Source: Pseudobdellovibrionaceae bacterium
Lineage (GTDB): Bacteria > Bdellovibrionota > Bdellovibrionia > Bdellovibrionales > UBA1609
Direction of reading: 5' to 3'
Assembly: GCA_018663505.1 (NCBI GenBank)
Contig: JABJQG010000048.1
Location: 62,001-126,000, forward strand
DNA: 64,000 nucleotides
The stretch's first letter is position 1, and each line of letters starts with the position of its first letter. Below, one piece after another: positions 54,820 to 63,807 of this stretch. Under the pieces are notes generated by a model, which saw nothing but the letters and a program-made list of their open reading frames with translations, was not told the DNA's origin and searched no databases. The position numbers were made by a program, and so were the translations under genes.

Positions 54820-54921
54820 AAAAGGCTTTGTAGGTCTCTATCTGTACCCATAACCGTTGTCCCAGTGTGGTTAACAGCATTTATACAATTAATGAGTACA
54901 ATGCCTAGAATAACTATTTAA
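54820..54921 (+). pseudogene. Decayed partial duplicate of the 54237 gene
   Basis: The bases from 54841 translate as SVPITVVPVWLTAFIQLMST then MPRITI and a stop, matching PITVVPAGLTAFVQLMNTTP of the gene at 54237. Upstream, AAAGGCTTT corresponds to the codons before RSQAMP, with a one-base deletion. No start codon or signal peptide remains. The 260 bases between gene and remnant hold nothing else that I recognise. Confidence 0.8.
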
Positions 54922-54925
54922 AAAA

Positions 54926-56515
54926 TCATTTACTTTTTTGATATGTACGATAGCCATCAACACTAACAAAATAATCAGGATCCTCAAGCACATTCACGTC
55001 GCAGATTTTCTCAGCCTTTTTAATCAGTCGAGTACAATCTTTACTTAAGTGCCTTAGGTGTATATTTTTCCCGAGTTGCCCATAGGTCTCAGCAATTTTA
55101 TTAATGGCTTCAATTGCAGAAAGATCCATAATTCTCGACTCTTTAAAATCAATAATAACTTCAAGAGGGTCTTCTTCTGGATTAAATTTGCTTAAAAACA
55201 AAGTGGTTGAAGCAAAAAATAGGGGGCCATAAATTTCATAATGGGCAATGCCATGCTCATCCACAGATTTTCTTGCACGAATACGTAAAGCGTTTTCCCA
55301 TGAAAAAATTAATGCAGAAATTACCACCCCCGCAATAACCGCAATGGCTAAATCGAAAACTACAGTCAGTACAGTCACTATAAGTATCACTGCAATATCC
55401 CACTTGGGTACTTTATTAATGATATTAAAAGTACTCCAAGCAAATGTTTTAATTACCACAAAAAACATAACTCCCACTAGAGCAGAAATAGGCACTGCTT
55501 CGATATATGGCGAAGCAAAAAGAATAAAGAATAAAAGAGTAAGGGATGCAACCACACCAGAAAGACGCCCACGACCCCCAGTGGTAATATTTATAATACT
55601 TTGGCCTATCATAGCGCATCCACCCATGCCCCCAAAAATACCATTGAGAAAATTTGCGGCCCCTTGAGCCATACACTCACGATTACCATGTCCACGAGTT
55701 TTAGTGAGCTCATCGATTAAATTTAAGGTCATCAGAGACTCAATAAGACCAATTGCGGTTAAGATCAGTGCGTATGGCAAAATGAAAGTCAAGGTTTCTA
55801 TGTTTAAAGGCACCTGAGGAAAAGCAAAATAAGGCAAGGTTCCTTTTATACCCTCACCGCCATTATGTTGGATAAACGACAAAACAGTGGCCGTATCTAA
55901 ACCTACGAAAAACACCAAAAGAGAAACAATAATTATGGCAATTAATGCACCCGGGGCTTTTTTATGTATTTTTGGAATTACAAATAGAAGAAACAACGTC
56001 AGTGCCACCAAACCTAGCATAAGCCAAAGACTTGAGCCTTGAATCCATTCACCACCAGCTTTGAACATATTTAATTGTGACAAAAATATAACAAGCGCAA
56101 GCCCATTAACAAAACCCATCATTACTGGCCTAGGAACAAGGCGAATAAACTTTCCTAACTTAAAAACACCAGCCAAGATTTGTAAGATGCCCACAGCAAG
56201 TAGAGTAAAAAATAAATACTGTAGGCCTGCATTACCCCCCACAGGACCCATTAGGTTGCCTTCACTCACCAGACTAACCATCACAACTGCCATAGCCCCT
56301 GTGGCTCCTGAAATCATACCTGGTCGACCACCAAATAAGGATGTTATTAGACTCATAATAAATGCACCATAAAGCCCCACCAATGGTGATACGCCAGCAA
56401 CAAAAGCAAAAGCAACAGCCTCTGGAACAAGAGCTAAAGCTACTGTAATCCCAGAAAAAATATCGTTTTGCACACTGCCTTTTGAAGGGGAGATGAGTAT
56501 TGGACTAGATTCCAT
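54926..56515 (-). CDS. SulP family anion transporter with STAS domain
   Basis: 529 aa. About 10-14 membrane segments; the SulP motif starts at SGITVALALVPEAVAFAFVAG, with GLYGAFIMSLITSLFGGRPGMISGATGA and NGIFGGMGGCAMIGQSIIN. Residues about 430-510 are a STAS domain (LEVIIDFKESRIMDLSAIEAI). The family carries sulfate, bicarbonate or dicarboxylates; specificity cannot be read from the sequence. It is transcribed alone. Confidence 0.92.
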   Translation of the reverse strand: MESSPILISPSKGSVQNDIFSGITVALALVPEAVAFAFVAGVSPLVGLYGAFIMSLITSLFGGRPGMISGATGAMAVVMVSLVSEGNLMGPVGGNAGLQYLFFTLLAVGILQILAGVFKLGKFIRLVPRPVMMGFVNGLALVIFLSQLNMFKAGGEWIQGSSLWLMLGLVALTLFLLFVIPKIHKKAPGALIAIIIVSLLVFFVGLDTATVLSFIQHNGGEGIKGTLPYFAFPQVPLNIETLTFILPYALILTAIGLIESLMTLNLIDELTKTRGHGNRECMAQGAANFLNGIFGGMGGCAMIGQSIINITTGGRGRLSGVVASLTLLFFILFASPYIEAVPISALVGVMFFVVIKTFAWSTFNIINKVPKWDIAVILIVTVLTVVFDLAIAVIAGVVISALIFSWENALRIRARKSVDEHGIAHYEIYGPLFFASTTLFLSKFNPEEDPLEVIIDFKESRIMDLSAIEAINKIAETYGQLGKNIHLRHLSKDCTRLIKKAEKICDVNVLEDPDYFVSVDGYRTYQKSK

Positions 56516-56817
56516 ATATATGAGTTCCTATAAAAGCCTTTAAAAGGGAAGGTAAGTTATTACGAATATTTACACCGGAGAGGGGTTTTACTAAGCTAGG
56601 ACTCATTGGTATTTGTATAAGTAGATTGTTGTCTTGATAGCATATATAGAACCACAATCAATCATTATGGTAACGTAATATATTAATTACCACATAGACC
56701 TAGACCATTGAGACTTAAACCCTACTGGACTCCATCACTGCCTCTACAAAACGCTTGCTCATAACTTCTTTATGAGAAAAAATATGAGTATCACTATATT
56801 CATAAGGCTGCTGTGAC
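56516..56817. other. Intergenic region without identified genes
   Basis: 302 bases between divergent genes. One 7-base inverted repeat, CTCATAA and TTATGAG (56758-56776), lies about 40 bases before the gene at 56818 and could be an operator. I see no promoter pair that I would defend. Confidence 0.4.
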
Positions 56818-57519
56818 GTGACAAATGACAAAGAAATTCAAAATGTTTCCATAGAGTACCTTTTCACAAAAGATGAAAAGCCCCTATTTAAATATAAGAT
56901 TAATTTGGACGAAAAAACGAATTTAGTGAGCAACGAATCTGATGAACTCCCACCTGATTGGACATTACTTCAGAATCACAAATGCCCCCACTGCCCTCTT
57001 GATGAGGCTACTACTAAATATTGCCCCATAGCGAAAAATATTTTTTATCTTGTAGAAGACTTTAAAAATGAATTTTCATATGAATCCACTAATGTCATTG
57101 TAAACACCCAAGAGCGTTCTTACTCTAAAGACACCAGTATGCAAATTGGCCTACAATCATTATTAGGCGTAGTAATGGCCACAAGTGGGTGTCCAAAACT
57201 CAATTTCTTAAAACCAATGGCTAGATTTCACCTTCCTTTTTCAAGCTTTGAAGAAACTATGGTTCGCTCTATTTCCATGTACCTATTACGACAATACTTT
57301 GCCCATCAAAACAACATAAAACCTGATTACGAACTTGAAGGCTTGGAAAAAGCTTATGATGAGGTAAACCTTGTGAACAAAAGCCTCTTTCAACGTACAC
57401 GCTCTATAAGTAAAAAAGATGCCAATCTAAACGCCATACTTATTTTAGATACTTTTACTGTTCTGCTAAATAGTGAGCTTGAACGTAATCTAGAGAGCAT
57501 TTCCAGTTTTTTTGAGTAA
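56818..57519 (+). CDS. Uncharacterised protein with CPHCPL motif (DUF6901-like)
   Basis: 233 aa with a GTG start after AAGG. Residues about 60-80 contain NHKCPHCPL then TKYCPIA, three or four Cys that could bind a metal. This and the layout (IEYLF near the N-terminus, LLGVVMATSGCP in the middle, a helical end) recall the family listed as DUF6901, as I remember it. No signal peptide. Function unknown. It lies alone upstream of the DUF898 gene. Confidence 0.65.
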   Translation: MTNDKEIQNVSIEYLFTKDEKPLFKYKINLDEKTNLVSNESDELPPDWTLLQNHKCPHCPLDEATTKYCPIAKNIFYLVEDFKNEFSYESTNVIVNTQERSYSKDTSMQIGLQSLLGVVMATSGCPKLNFLKPMARFHLPFSSFEETMVRSISMYLLRQYFAHQNNIKPDYELEGLEKAYDEVNLVNKSLFQRTRSISKKDANLNAILILDTFTVLLNSELERNLESISSFFE

Positions 57520-57696
57520 ACGCCATAAATGAGTTTAATACACCAAGAGCATCGAAAGTTTATATTTTTAATTTTATTACGAGCTTGAATCGTGATGTCA
57601 TAATACTGTAAAATTTTTGTATATTAACGTTTTAATGATGCAAGAAACTCACAAATTAAGTTTGCACGATACTTCTTTGCACACGGGGGAAACTAC

Positions 57697-58881
57697 ATGT
57701 CTGATACGCCACAAGACTCACAACCATTATCACTTTTTCAACCCAAGTTTCATGGAACAGCAATGGGTTATTTCCGTATTTGGATTGTGAACATGTTACT
57801 CACCGTACTCACTCTGGGCATTTACAGTGCGTGGGCTAAGGTTCGAACTATGAAGTATTTTATGGGCGCTACGGAACTTGATGAATCAAGATTTGATTTC
57901 CATGGGAGTCCTATCGCTATCCTAACTGGACGCATACTAGCAATTATATTTTTTGCCATATATATTATAAGTGGCCGAATCAATCCATATTTTGCAATAG
58001 TTGGAGCGCTCATTCTTTTTTGCATAATACCGTGGATATATGTTAAATCACTTAGATTTAAGCTGGCTTATACTAGCTTTAAAAATCTAAGATTCACTTT
58101 TCGAGGAAAAATCAAAGACGCCTTCGCCCTGTGGTTAAAATATATGGGACCCATGGTTTTAATCTGGATCGCACTCACAATAACGATGATTTACTATGGA
58201 ATAAACGAAAATTTAAAAAACAAAGACGCTGCAGCCTTTGCTCAAGGCGGGGTCATTCCATTTGTAGGACTGTATCTCGCTCTTATTTCCTACTGGCTCT
58301 TTACTGTTCATCGTTTTGTAAATGCTCTATTTACGTTTATTTATAACAATATATTTTATGGCGGACAAAAATTGTCATTTGAATCAACCTCTAAAGAAAT
58401 TTTTAAACATATTTTCAAACCATTCTACAAATACTTTTTTCTCAATATAGCCGCATTTATTGGCTTAGCTATAGTTTCAACATTACTCACAAAAATGGTT
58501 TCTAAACCTTTAGGTACAATAATTTTGGTCTCAGGCTCCATTGCTTTTTACATAGCCTTTATCTGCATTACTTTACTTACTCCTTACCTAACAATCAAAT
58601 ACGTATGGAGTCGCATTCAGGTAGGTAGTTATAGAACTAAGGAATTTTATGATTTTAAATCATTTTTAAAACTATCCATGACTAACTTTCTCGCTGTAGG
58701 ATTTAGCTTTGGGTTTCTCTATCCTTGGGCAAAAGTGCGTATGACAAAGTACCTCGTTGAACATCGTGGCATTGAAATAAATAATTTTGATCATTTTGTA
58801 GCAGATTCCCAACAAAGACTATCTGCTATAGGAGAAGAAGTGGCTGACACATTTGATTTTGATATAGAAGTAGGGCTATGA
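57697..58881 (+). CDS. DUF898 (YjgN family) membrane protein
   Basis: 394 aa; ATG follows CGGGGGAAA. About six membrane segments in two similar halves: each ends with TLGIYSAWAKVRTMKYFMGAT or FLYPWAKVRMTKYLVEHR, the mark of the family. Function unknown. The ATG of the next gene, a membrane-bound M48 protease, overlaps its stop by 4 bases, so the two probably act together. Confidence 0.88.
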   Translation: MSDTPQDSQPLSLFQPKFHGTAMGYFRIWIVNMLLTVLTLGIYSAWAKVRTMKYFMGATELDESRFDFHGSPIAILTGRILAIIFFAIYIISGRINPYFAIVGALILFCIIPWIYVKSLRFKLAYTSFKNLRFTFRGKIKDAFALWLKYMGPMVLIWIALTITMIYYGINENLKNKDAAAFAQGGVIPFVGLYLALISYWLFTVHRFVNALFTFIYNNIFYGGQKLSFESTSKEIFKHIFKPFYKYFFLNIAAFIGLAIVSTLLTKMVSKPLGTIILVSGSIAFYIAFICITLLTPYLTIKYVWSRIQVGSYRTKEFYDFKSFLKLSMTNFLAVGFSFGFLYPWAKVRMTKYLVEHRGIEINNFDHFVADSQQRLSAIGEEVADTFDFDIEVGL

Positions 58882-59945
58882 CCTTAATTGAAGCAAAATA
58901 TTACAACAGTGTAGATTCCAAAACTCACTTGGTCCAAATTCATTTTGACCAAGATAAGCTGTACATTCTTGAAAATGAAAAAACAAAATCAGTCTCAATA
59001 AACCATTGTAAGTTTGAAACACCAATAGCTAGTAACCCAATGATTGTAGAACTTCCTAACAATGAACGTCTAGAGGTTAAAAATAGTACTCTCCTAGTGG
59101 AGGAACTTAAGCGTATTGGTCATAAAAAATCTTTTGCAAGCTATCATATCGAAACGAATACCAAGCTATTCGCCGTAAGTGTCCTTGTGACAATATCCCT
59201 GTTAGTCGTATTTATTAAGTTCGGTATTCCCAAGATGAGTGGCACCATCGCTATGCATGCCCCTTCCTCATGGACCGAAAAATTAGACGATCATATTCTC
59301 TCTGATTTAGATAAACATGTATTTTCGGAAAGCAAACTTTCTGATGAGACTCAAAATCAAATTAGGCATTATTTTTTCAAACAATCCAATACCGAAGCAA
59401 ATCTTCTTTTTAGGAAAGGCAATCAACTCAAAGCAAATGCTTTCGCACTCAGTAATAACACTATTGTTATCACCGATGAGCTTGTTCATTCAGCAAAAAA
59501 CTTGAACCATCTACTTGCCATATATTTGCATGAATACGGTCATCTGCAACAAAAGTATGTACTAAAAACAATTGTGTCTTCATCTTCACTCGCTTTGCTT
59601 TCATTAATGCTTGTAGGAGACCTTCCTGGGTTATCAGAAAGTTTAGCTAATTTAAATTTCGTACTTCTATCTAGAAGCTACAGTAGGGGTTATGAAACCA
59701 GTGCTGATGACTATTCAGTAAATTTCCTCAATGCATTAGACAAGTCTACTCGTTGTATGAGTGAAGCTTTACTTGTATTCAAAAGTGTCCACAAAGAAAC
59801 CTCAGAAAACAATATGATCATAGAATATTTAGCAACTCATCCAAATATTGATTTAAGGATCGCCAAAATTGTAAAAAGTTACCCACTAGATAAAAGTTGC
59901 CAAGTGGCAACTTTGCCTATGACTGAAGACTCAACTTCTAATTAA
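58878..59945 (+). CDS. Membrane-anchored M48 family metallopeptidase
   Basis: 355 aa. Residues 1-90 are a soluble beta-rich domain, followed by one membrane segment near residues 97-116 (LFAVSVLVTISLLVVFIKF). The protease domain has YLHEYGHLQQ (HExxH zinc site) and the third ligand in YETSADDYSVNFL. All ligands are present. Coupled to the DUF898 gene; the pair may work on a membrane substrate. Its last 4 bases overlap the convergent LysR gene. Confidence 0.88.
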   Translation: MTLIEAKYYNSVDSKTHLVQIHFDQDKLYILENEKTKSVSINHCKFETPIASNPMIVELPNNERLEVKNSTLLVEELKRIGHKKSFASYHIETNTKLFAVSVLVTISLLVVFIKFGIPKMSGTIAMHAPSSWTEKLDDHILSDLDKHVFSESKLSDETQNQIRHYFFKQSNTEANLLFRKGNQLKANAFALSNNTIVITDELVHSAKNLNHLLAIYLHEYGHLQQKYVLKTIVSSSSLALLSLMLVGDLPGLSESLANLNFVLLSRSYSRGYETSADDYSVNFLNALDKSTRCMSEALLVFKSVHKETSENNMIIEYLATHPNIDLRIAKIVKSYPLDKSCQVATLPMTEDSTSN

Positions 59946-60784
59946 AAAGCGATGGAATTTACGGCATCAACAAAAAGTCTTCCACGTTGAGTTTTAATAA
60001 ACTCGGGCTTGAAAACTAGACAAATTCTATCTTTAAAAATGGGAGCTCCTTTAATAGCAACTACTTTTTTAATATCGAAACTCTCTACCACTCTTTGAGG
60101 TAAAATTGCATAGCCAGTACCTGAAAACATGAGCTGAGCAATGACCTCTAAACTTGCAGATTCAATGATATTAGAAAAATTCATTTTAATTTTACTTAGT
60201 TTTTTTAAGACATCTTGAGTTTGTAAAAGACTTGGCTCAATAAGCAAGGTCTGTTTATTGATTAATTTTTTTGGACACCACAAAGTAACTACGTCCCTAC
60301 ATACTTGTTTTATAACAAGATCCGGATGTGGCATTGGATTCACCACAAAAGCCACATCAATTTTATTAGTAATAATTTTTTCATTCAGCACCCTAGAGAG
60401 ACCATGACTTAACTGAATTTGAATTTTTGGAAATTCATTTATAAAATTTGGCAACAAAGGCGGCAACATATACTTAGCTACAGCTGTGTGACTCCCCAAG
60501 CGAATAGTCCCCACTGCTGCTTCCACTTCATCTTTTACCGATGAGTAAACTTTCATCCAGTTTTCTTCAAGAATTTGTGCCTGGTTATAAAACCTTTCAC
60601 CTGCTGCTGTTAAATAAACCCCTTTTTTTGTTCTTACAAAAAGTTCGGCCCCTAAATCTTCTTCAATCTTTTTTAAACAGTGACTTAATGTAGGTTGAGT
60701 CACACCCAAACGGTGAGCTGCCTTAGACACATGATTTAACTTTGCCACTTCCATAAAATATTTCAAATCTACTGCTGATATCAT
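59942..60784 (-). CDS. LysR family transcriptional regulator
   Basis: 280 aa. N-terminal winged helix (YFMEVAKLNHVSKAAHRLGVTQPTLSHCLKKIEEDLGAELF) followed by a LysR substrate domain (GTIRLGSHTAVAKYMLPPLL). Inducer and targets are unknown. It could regulate the divergent exported-protein gene at 60888, 103 bases away, the usual layout for LysR genes. Confidence 0.93.
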   Translation of the reverse strand: MISAVDLKYFMEVAKLNHVSKAAHRLGVTQPTLSHCLKKIEEDLGAELFVRTKKGVYLTAAGERFYNQAQILEENWMKVYSSVKDEVEAAVGTIRLGSHTAVAKYMLPPLLPNFINEFPKIQIQLSHGLSRVLNEKIITNKIDVAFVVNPMPHPDLVIKQVCRDVVTLWCPKKLINKQTLLIEPSLLQTQDVLKKLSKIKMNFSNIIESASLEVIAQLMFSGTGYAILPQRVVESFDIKKVVAIKGAPIFKDRICLVFKPEFIKTQRGRLFVDAVNSIAF

Positions 60785-60887
60785 AAATTCTATCTATCAT
60801 ATATATTTGAAATATTCACTATATTTATCACTACAATAAAACTACTTTGTTTTTAGAGATTAATTCATCCACTTTAGGAGGGGGATA

Positions 60888-61358
60888 ATGAAAAAAACAC
60901 TAATAACAGCAATAATATTTATGGGATCAATTGCCTTTGGTCAAAATGCTCCAGTAACAAAAATTACGAATTTATCGCAGGTAACAACAACTGTTAACGT
61001 TGATATAAATTCAGAAATGTTAAAACTATCTATAGCTGACTACTCATCACCAACGGTAAAAATTCTTGTGCCTGAACTAGCTGCAGTAACAATCTTAGAT
61101 CACCGAAACACAAATGAAGGAGCGCCCTGCTTAGCCACTTATGATACCTACGTTCCTAGTGATGTGATTCAAAACAATCCTGCAATTGAGCCTACTTTAT
61201 TCAAAATTGCATTAAACAGAAAAACCATTTCAGACCCCATAGCTAAAACATGCCATGTGGAGCTGGAAGAAATTGTAACAGCCGACATAAGAGGCTTTAG
61301 TTTTTATCACCAAAGATCACACAATATTGGCGAACGACATCTTGAGGATTGCCAGTAA
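60888..61358 (+). CDS. Exported protein of unknown function
   Basis: 156 aa; ATG follows AGGAGGGGG. Signal peptide MKKTLITAIIFMGSIAFG. The mature part has three Cys (APCLATY, KTCHVEL, EDCQ) and alternating strands; no domain recognised. It diverges from the LysR gene and ends in a strong terminator, so a small monocistronic message is likely. Confidence 0.75.
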   Translation: MKKTLITAIIFMGSIAFGQNAPVTKITNLSQVTTTVNVDINSEMLKLSIADYSSPTVKILVPELAAVTILDHRNTNEGAPCLATYDTYVPSDVIQNNPAIEPTLFKIALNRKTISDPIAKTCHVELEEIVTADIRGFSFYHQRSHNIGERHLEDCQ

Positions 61359-61372
61359 CCCCTTCTTTTTTG

Positions 61373-61404
61373 GCCCCAAGCAATTTTGCTTGGGGCTTTT
61401 TTTT
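61373..61404 (+). terminator. Strong intrinsic terminator
   Basis: GCCCCAAGCAA pairs perfectly with TTGCTTGGGGC, followed by eight T. It lies 15 bases after the stop of the gene at 60888. Confidence 0.95.
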
Positions 61405-61443
61405 GATTTCACATTCATTTGAGGCTTAAAATTAGACACTATA

Positions 61444-61956
61444 TCAGAAATCCAATTCTTTATTTAAATCAAAACTATATTCAAAGTCTTCACCATTATG
61501 TGTAAAAGTAAGTCTAAAAGATGTTTCTTGGTACTTACCAAAATATTTTGTAGCAAATATTCCTGGCTGCAAGCCTTCTCTATTATAAAAGTCTTTTCCA
61601 TTTAATCGTTCAGTATCTGTATATAGATTATCATCAATATATCTCACTAAGGCTCCTATAACCAGGCTGCGATCTTCACCTAAACCAAATCCCATGCCCC
61701 CTTCAATGGTAAATGTAGCGTTATTTGATCGATCACCATCTTGGTAGTCCAACCTTTGTAACAACGACATGGCAGCAAACATCAAAGAATCTCCATTATA
61801 GTCCGTGTTGGCACCTGTCATATTCACCCCAATTGTGTCATAATCCACATTACTCTGAATAGAGAGACCAATAGATAGACCTTCCTTTCTGTTTGCCATA
61901 GCTACATTTCCAACTAACAATGATGTCAGTATGAGTATTAAAATATTTTTCTTCAT
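61444..61956 (-). CDS. Exported, probable outer-membrane barrel protein
   Basis: 170 aa from ATG 61956, placed after GGAGG; a start four codons earlier is possible. Signal peptide MKKNILILILTSLLVGNVAMA. The rest alternates polar and hydrophobic residues (GLSIGLSIQSNVDYDTIGVNM, FTIEGGMGFGLGEDRSLVIGAL) and ends FDLNKELDF with a terminal Phe, which fits a small barrel. No family recognised. Confidence 0.72.
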   Translation of the reverse strand: MKKNILILILTSLLVGNVAMANRKEGLSIGLSIQSNVDYDTIGVNMTGANTDYNGDSLMFAAMSLLQRLDYQDGDRSNNATFTIEGGMGFGLGEDRSLVIGALVRYIDDNLYTDTERLNGKDFYNREGLQPGIFATKYFGKYQETSFRLTFTHNGEDFEYSFDLNKELDF

Positions 61957-62125
61957 AATTGCCTCCAATTATTTTTTAAAAATTCTTAAGCGCAGAATTG
62001 CTCATAAAAATTTTATGTTTTTGTTTAAATCCTGATTTAACGTATTAACAGACGCTCATTTTTTAAACAAAAATTTGAGAACAATAGTGTTTACCTTGAA
62101 GGGTAAACAGGAACTTATTACAAGC

Positions 62126-62944
62126 TCATTTAGTCAGTGGGAATAGCTGTATATTCAGCTGATAGATTTCCTGAGGGTCATCTTCAACAAGTTCTTCCGA
62201 CATTTTATAAAGAAACTCATTAATTTTCTTACTGGATAAATTAATTTTATTTAGTGACGTTGCAACAGTGGCTCCTGTCACTAGACGTTTTGAGTAAGAA
62301 GATGATCTATCACTAGCAGGTTTTAATTCTTCCAAAGCCTTAATTATCATTTGTTGATGATACTGGTTTACTAAATCATTACTAACCTTATTGGGCAAAC
62401 GTAACTTCTTATTTACTTTTGAAATATTCCCGCCTTCATCTTTTTGCAATGCTTTCAACTGGATTAAGAATTCAATGGCAATTTCTACCTCCATCACACT
62501 AATACCAAGACGTGAGGAAATCCAACGTGAATCACTTTTAAAATTTTTAGTGGTTGTTAAATCCAATATGGCTATGTTGTACCACTTACTTAAAATGGAA
62601 TATTTCTTTTTTTCCAATGGATAGTATTTATTTAAAAAATTAAAATCACTTTTTGAAGTGATTCCACCTGTTTGGGAAGGCTCCTTAACTGGTCCATCTA
62701 ATGCCCTTTTTAATTGCAAACAGGCCACTTCATCCATATCAAGAATATCTATAAAATTTGAGATTCTATTTTCTGGTAATTTCTTTTTCCCCGAAAGTAC
62801 GCCACTCACAAAACCTGGGGACAAATCTAAATCACGCGACAAAGCCCTTAATGAATAGGCCACGTTAATTGTTTTTTTTCTTTCGTAATACTGCCTTAAA
62901 ATATCATGTGGCTTAAGATATTGTTCTGTCACAGCATATACCAT
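62126..62944 (-). CDS. TIGR02147 family regulator-like protein
   Basis: 272 aa. The N-terminal 60 residues form a helix-turn-helix (YSLRALSRDLDLSPGFVSGVLSGKKKLP). The long C-terminal domain (ILSKWYNIAILDLTTTKNF, WISSRLGISVMEVEIAIEFLIQLKALQKDEG) contains a second winged-helix-like part, the layout of TIGR02147 proteins known from Bdellovibrio and Fibrobacter. Its start overlaps the stop region of the exported gene upstream by 16 bases, so the two are coupled. Targets unknown. Confidence 0.85.
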   Translation of the reverse strand: MVYAVTEQYLKPHDILRQYYERKKTINVAYSLRALSRDLDLSPGFVSGVLSGKKKLPENRISNFIDILDMDEVACLQLKRALDGPVKEPSQTGGITSKSDFNFLNKYYPLEKKKYSILSKWYNIAILDLTTTKNFKSDSRWISSRLGISVMEVEIAIEFLIQLKALQKDEGGNISKVNKKLRLPNKVSNDLVNQYHQQMIIKALEELKPASDRSSSYSKRLVTGATVATSLNKINLSSKKINEFLYKMSEELVEDDPQEIYQLNIQLFPLTK

Positions 62945-63807
62945 ATGTTTTCATCAAATAAGTCTTCTTCTTTCTCTAACAAGTATTCAGAAAAATAGTT
63001 AAGAAAATCAAAATGATCCTGATCACTAAGCTCAAAGTAGAAAATGAGTGGCTGTATAAAATATTTACCCTTACGCAGTTCAACATTACTGTCCCAGTTT
63101 ATTCCTTTTTCATTTTTTTCAACGTGTTTAGGCTTTAGTGACTGCTCCAAAGGCGAATACAATAATCTTTTAAATACGTATTTTTTTTCAGAGTCATTTA
63201 ATTGAGGGTGATCTTTGGCTAGCCATTTTCCAACTAAATCTAAGCAACGGGATTTGAAATTGATAATTTCATTTTGCCCGCCTCCTCCAACCACTGTTAT
63301 GCCACCTTCACCTTCGTAGAGAGCCTCTCCTTCTCTGTATTCTAAGTCTCCAATGATTGGTCCTATAAACTGTAATTGTTCAGTTAACTCAGGTCCACGA
63401 TCTATTCTAGAGAGACGATCAATAGAAATACTAATATGATAGTTTTCATCTAGTATGCCCAAAGCACCCACGGCCTCATGTAAATACCAGGCGTCCACAT
63501 ACTTGCCAACAGCTTTATCTAAAGAAAGTTTATTAATTAAAACCCCTTGTTCTTCTACAATATATACTGATGAGGTTCGAGTCTTACCTGAACCTAAAGC
63601 AAAAACATCTTTCAGCAAACCCCACTTAACAGTTTCTATATCTTCTGACAAAGAAAGAAGGCCTATACTCCCCACATGAGTTACATCTTTTTCTAAAAGT
63701 CGGTTTATGCTTCTTTGTGCAACTTGCGTGTATGTCTGGGTTTCTGCCCATACCAATAGAGAGAAAAACTGCACTACAAAAATAAATATCAAGCCACTTA
63801 ATTTCAT
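62929..63807 (-). CDS. Exported protein with a HE-containing helix, partner of the TIGR02147 gene
   Basis: 292 aa; ATG follows CGGAGTTTTA. Signal peptide MKLSGLIFIFVVQFFSLLVWA. WYLHEAVGALG near residue 110 resembles but does not match HExxH (Gly in place of the second His), so protease activity is doubtful. A Gly-rich patch (GEGGITVVGGGGQNE) lies in the middle. No domain is recognised with confidence. It overlaps the downstream TIGR02147 gene, a repeated pairing in Bdellovibrio-like genomes as far as I know. Confidence 0.72.
   Translation of the reverse strand: MKLSGLIFIFVVQFFSLLVWAETQTYTQVAQRSINRLLEKDVTHVGSIGLLSLSEDIETVKWGLLKDVFALGSGKTRTSSVYIVEEQGVLINKLSLDKAVGKYVDAWYLHEAVGALGILDENYHISISIDRLSRIDRGPELTEQLQFIGPIIGDLEYREGEALYEGEGGITVVGGGGQNEIINFKSRCLDLVGKWLAKDHPQLNDSEKKYVFKRLLYSPLEQSLKPKHVEKNEKGINWDSNVELRKGKYFIQPLIFYFELSDQDHFDFLNYFSEYLLEKEEDLFDENIWYML

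Noticed and set aside
63450-63485. Active zinc protease site in the exported protein at 62929
   Set aside because: The motif is HEAVG rather than HExxH, so the second His is missing.
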